From Penaeus vannamei (taxonomy: Eukaryota; Arthropoda; Malacostraca; Decapoda; Penaeidae): DNA of 12,500 bases. The translations under genes and the position numbers were made by a program. The stretch is from the NCBI RefSeq assembly GCF_042767895.1, contig NC_091573.1, positions 32,358,510 through 32,371,009 on the forward strand. Reading direction: 5' to 3'. Numbering within the stretch: the stretch's first letter is position 1; the number at the start of each line of letters is the position of its first letter. Positions 1-12,500 of this stretch are shown here, one piece after another. The notes beneath the pieces were generated by a model. It was given only the letters and a program-made list of their open reading frames with translations. It was not told where the DNA came from and did not search any database.

Positions 1-439
1 AATTAAAAAAATAATAATAATGATGGAAAAAGTGCTAGTGTGACAGCACCTTAAGTGAGATGTAATTAGCGCGTTTCGACTGAATTTTCAACTGAGTAAT
101 ACATGGGATTCATGTAATTCTACAGACGATTTCATCGAAACGCGACAGTCACACCTCTTGCTTCATGAGGTTTATTCATTCTAATGGTAGTTTTGTCTAC
201 AGTCGTCTCAAATGGAGACTGAATTGTTCTTTGTGTTTTTTTCGGTAGCATTTTGTACGTGTCCGATAGGCTTTAAACAGAAAAGTCTGGAACAGCAAGG
301 CAAACCGATGCGATTAAAATAGATTACCTTGATTAAAGCATAGGTGTTTATTAGATAAGTGCATATCAGTCAGTCCAGAATCAAATACCTTCATTAGTTC
401 CCATGATGCTTATCACTTCCCCCTTCCCCTTTCCTGCAG
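1..439 (+). other. 3' part of a Torso-like gene intron
   Basis: AT-rich sequence with no convincing coding stretch on either strand. It ends in a pyrimidine-rich tract and a CAG acceptor at 437-439, immediately before the first coding exon in the window. I take it to be intron; the upstream exons and start codon of the plus-strand gene lie beyond the left edge. Confidence 0.6.
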
Positions 440-2420
<1,981 letters not shown>

Positions 2421-3160
2421 ACAAACAGTACAGCAATGCAAATTATAAGCAACAAACACGGCCTGAAAGTATACAAATAGAAGTTCTTATGGTACCAAAA
2501 CAAGAGCCTAATCTAAACAACAAACACCTGTGGCACTGGAAAGGAACAAAATCATCTCTTGGTTTAATGGTGCTCAGGCATATTTCTTGCTCGCCTTCTA
2601 GATCCTCGTGCAGCAATGGGTTTTTGCAATACTTAGTATTACTTACATTTAAGTCATAGCTAACCTATTTTCGTGTATTTGTTAGCGGCTTTTTTAGTTT
2701 GTCTAGTGTTACATACCAAGCTGGTTGTTATCTATAAATCGCAAGGTCTGCCACAACGCTGCATGTCTTTAAAGTGCCTTATTATATTGCACGTGTGGTT
2801 TTCAGACCCACAGTCAGGGTGAGAGTATGTAATATATATATATATAATTTTTTTGCTACTAAGTAGCAAGCCTTATTCACTGTTATTCATTGGTTTCTTT
2901 ATTCCTCATACATGATTTTTTTTCCCTGTGGATTCCATGCCTAATATATATTTGATGTTTGTAGTGATTGTGGTGTGTTATGTGATGCGTGCTTAAGATG
3001 ACTGTCTAAATCCCTGATTTGAAATGTTCAATAGTTTAAAAGTGAGCGTGTTTCATACCTCATTCCAGGACTAATGTAATGGGTTTTTAACTGTTAATTG
3101 ACTGTTGAATACATTCCCTTCAAGAAATGATAAGTTGTTAAATAAATACTGCCTCATTAC
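2421..3160 (+). other. Torso-like 3' UTR
   Basis: AT-rich, stop-dense sequence after the TAA. The first AATAAA on this strand is at 3141-3146, which gives a 3' UTR of roughly 740 bases. A short TA run at about 2833-2846 is the only repeat. I see no coding potential here. Confidence 0.6.
3141..3146 (+). promoter_or_regulatory. Poly(A) signal, Torso-like gene
   Basis: First AATAAA after the plus-strand stop codon. It is followed about 20 to 40 bases later by T-rich sequence (TGAGTTTTATTCC), as expected for a cleavage site near 3160-3170. The exact site is inferred. Confidence 0.6.
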
Positions 3161-3818
3161 TGAGTTTTATTCCTCCTGTTATATCTATTGATTCTTTTTT
3201 AGTATAACATTTCAAACAATTTAAAGTAAATGTAAGTTTGATATAAAAACAGTTTCTTTTGATTTTGCTTTGACGGTATATCATATCTATCGTACATCTT
3301 TTTGTGTGTAAATGCACATCTTATCAATTAGCTATATCATTTTACAGTTTCATATGCACACTGTCTATGAAAACAACTCACTTTCAGAAGATTAAAACAT
3401 ATGGCAAAAAACATCACCATCCTTTTCTATAATCCAACTTGTATTCTTCTAATGCACTTTTGTAAGGAATATCAAACAATATTTCATACTGTACATGTAA
3501 TGTTACTTTAACATTTTCCAAACAACACAGTGGATCTCTTATTACAACTTAACAAGAGGAAAGAAATAAAAACATCAATGATGGTATTACTAATAATATC
3601 AATTATTACAGTTTTCTCCATATAAAAAAAAAGGGAAATTACATTAATAACAGTATTAACAATAATATGAATTATGCTACACACCCTAACATCACACATA
3701 TATACACATCTCGACAAAAATAGAATTTTTCTGAACTTAAATTGAAAGACATGACTGCTTGTACTATTGCATAACACACTCATTCTCTCGTCCCCCTTCC
3801 TCCGTCTCTTGCTAATTC
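3150..3818 (-). other. DDX31-like 3' UTR
   Basis: AT-rich sequence downstream (minus strand) of the TGA at 3819-3821. A 104-codon minus-strand frame at 3508-3822 overlaps the stop in another frame; its translation is hydrophobic and unlike the family, so I treat it as chance. Confidence 0.55.
3166..3171 (-). promoter_or_regulatory. Poly(A) signal, DDX31-like gene
   Basis: TTTATT on the plus strand reads AATAAA on the minus strand. It is the first such hexamer after the helicase stop at 3819-3821, so the likely cleavage point is about 3140-3155. That would place the end of this transcript across the end of the opposing one. Confidence 0.55.
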
Positions 3819-11577
<7,759 letters not shown>

Positions 11578-11605
11578 CTTCGTTATTTTAGTCTTTATTC
11601 CAACT

Positions 11606-11638
11606 TTAACACAAGTCGCTCGCTCTTCCTGCGAACAT
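11606..11638 (-). other. Possible upstream ORF in helicase leader
   Basis: An ATG at 11638-11636 opens an 11-codon frame (MFAGRASDLC, then TAA) ending 28 bases before the main ATG. It is in the transcript only if transcription begins at or above 11638. Confidence 0.3.
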
Positions 11639-11670
11639 GCTTCTTCTGCTCATAACATTAGACGTCTTGA

Positions 11671-11677
11671 TTTTATA
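11671..11677 (-). promoter_or_regulatory. Possible TATA box of the DDX31-like gene
   Basis: TATAAAA on the minus strand, about 95 bases upstream of the start codon; transcription would begin near 11640-11647. The region is AT-rich, and housekeeping helicase genes often lack a TATA box, so a chance match is possible. Confidence 0.3.
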
Positions 11678-11999
11678 TCCGTATTGTGTTTTCGAGACAT
11701 ACTGAATTAGGTGATATAGATGTATTTTTATTACTTATTAATATTATGTTTACTTTAAATTATTTAGATTAAGCTAAAATAATGGTGATTTTAAGATATG
11801 AGGTATATGTTACCATGGTAAGAAGTCATTCTACATGTAATTTTCTAGATTACTTGACTAGGTTTTAAAAGTATATAGTTGCTGGGTTAAAAAGAAAAAG
11901 GAACTGAAAGGTATAAAAATTCTATAAAATAATTACTGCAATTTCATACTCACTATCATTAGCTATATATTAAAACTATCAAAATGCTTATATATATGT
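11678..11999. other. Upstream flank, no gene seen
   Basis: AT-rich intergenic or regulatory sequence with stops in all frames. I see no coding exon, RNA gene or repeat here. Confidence 0.5.
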
Positions 12000-12500
12000 C
12001 AATATTATTGTTATCATTATGCTTGTGATTATCATCACTCTCATTATTGGTAGTATATGATTATTTCGTCTTATCATTATTGTTGTTATTATTCTCTGCT
12101 TTGATGATTTTCATTATCATTGTCATCATCATTTATACCATTATCACCATCATTACTATCATTATTAGATCATCCTTTTTGTCATTACTATCTTTACCAT
12201 CATAGTTATAATAATTATCGTTATCATTATCATTATTACTGTTGTAATTATTATTATTATCATTATCATTATTACTGTTGTAATTATTATTATTATTGTT
12301 ATTATTGTTGTTGTTGTTGTTGTTATTATTATTATTATTGTCATTAATATATTGTTATTATTAATATTACTATCATTATTATTACTATCATTATTATTAT
12401 TACTATCATTATCATTATTGTTATTATCATTATTATCATTATTGTTATTATCATTATTATCATCATCATTATTATTATTATCATTATTATTATTATCATT
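12000..12500. repeat. Degenerate ATT/ATC trinucleotide-rich tract
   Basis: Pyrimidine- and T-rich simple repeat built from TTATCA, TTATTA and GTTGTT units, including a duplicated segment with ATTACTGTTGTAATTATTATTA near 12235 and 12271, and running off the right edge. The Tyr/Ser/Cys-rich translation at 12120-12347 is an artefact. Confidence 0.9.

Noticed and set aside
12120..12347. 75-codon Tyr/His/Cys-rich plus-strand frame
   Set aside because: Translation of trinucleotide repeat; no start context or neighbouring exon.

Overview
The window looks like nuclear DNA from an arthropod, most likely a decapod crustacean such as a penaeid shrimp. Two intron-containing genes with GT..AG junctions sit in AT-rich DNA that is unusually dense in long microsatellites: compound TTTC/CT/CA in one intron, a ~600-bp TA/CA/CTATCAAT block in another, and a 500-bp ATT/ATC-rich tract at the right edge. 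The host assignment is an inference from repeat style and protein similarity remembered from these families; nothing in the sequence names the species.

Layout. (1) 1-439 is the end of an intron. (2) 440-2420, plus strand: the last four exons of a Torso-like (MACPF-domain) gene, whose 5' part lies outside the window, followed by a ~720-base 3' UTR to a poly(A) signal at 3141. (3) 3819-11577, minus strand: what appears to be the complete coding region of a DDX31/Dbp7-type DEAD-box RNA helicase. I assembled 15 coding exons with every junction in matching phase, giving 2670 coding bases and 889 residues. Its 3' UTR runs left to a poly(A) signal at 3166-3171. (4) 11578-12500 is the upstream flank of the helicase gene, with a possible TATA box near 11671-11677 and then low-complexity repeat to the edge.

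The two genes point tail to tail. Their nearest poly(A) signals are only 20 bases apart in a crossing arrangement, so the mature 3' ends probably overlap slightly. The genes have no obvious shared function: Torso-like is a secreted developmental protein (terminal patterning and growth control in insects), while DDX31/Dbp7 works in the nucleolus on large ribosomal subunit assembly.

Several apparent stop codons are misleading. In-frame stops at 4170-4172 and 5584-5586 lie in introns (the first overlaps a donor site); the supported helicase stop is the TGA at 3819-3821. I found no CRISPR array, tRNA, rRNA or clear autonomous transposon. One ~180-bp imperfect palindrome in a helicase intron looks like a MITE. 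I see no evidence of a new multi-gene system here; the interesting points concern splicing, 3'-end overlap, repeat structure and a few protein-level variations.
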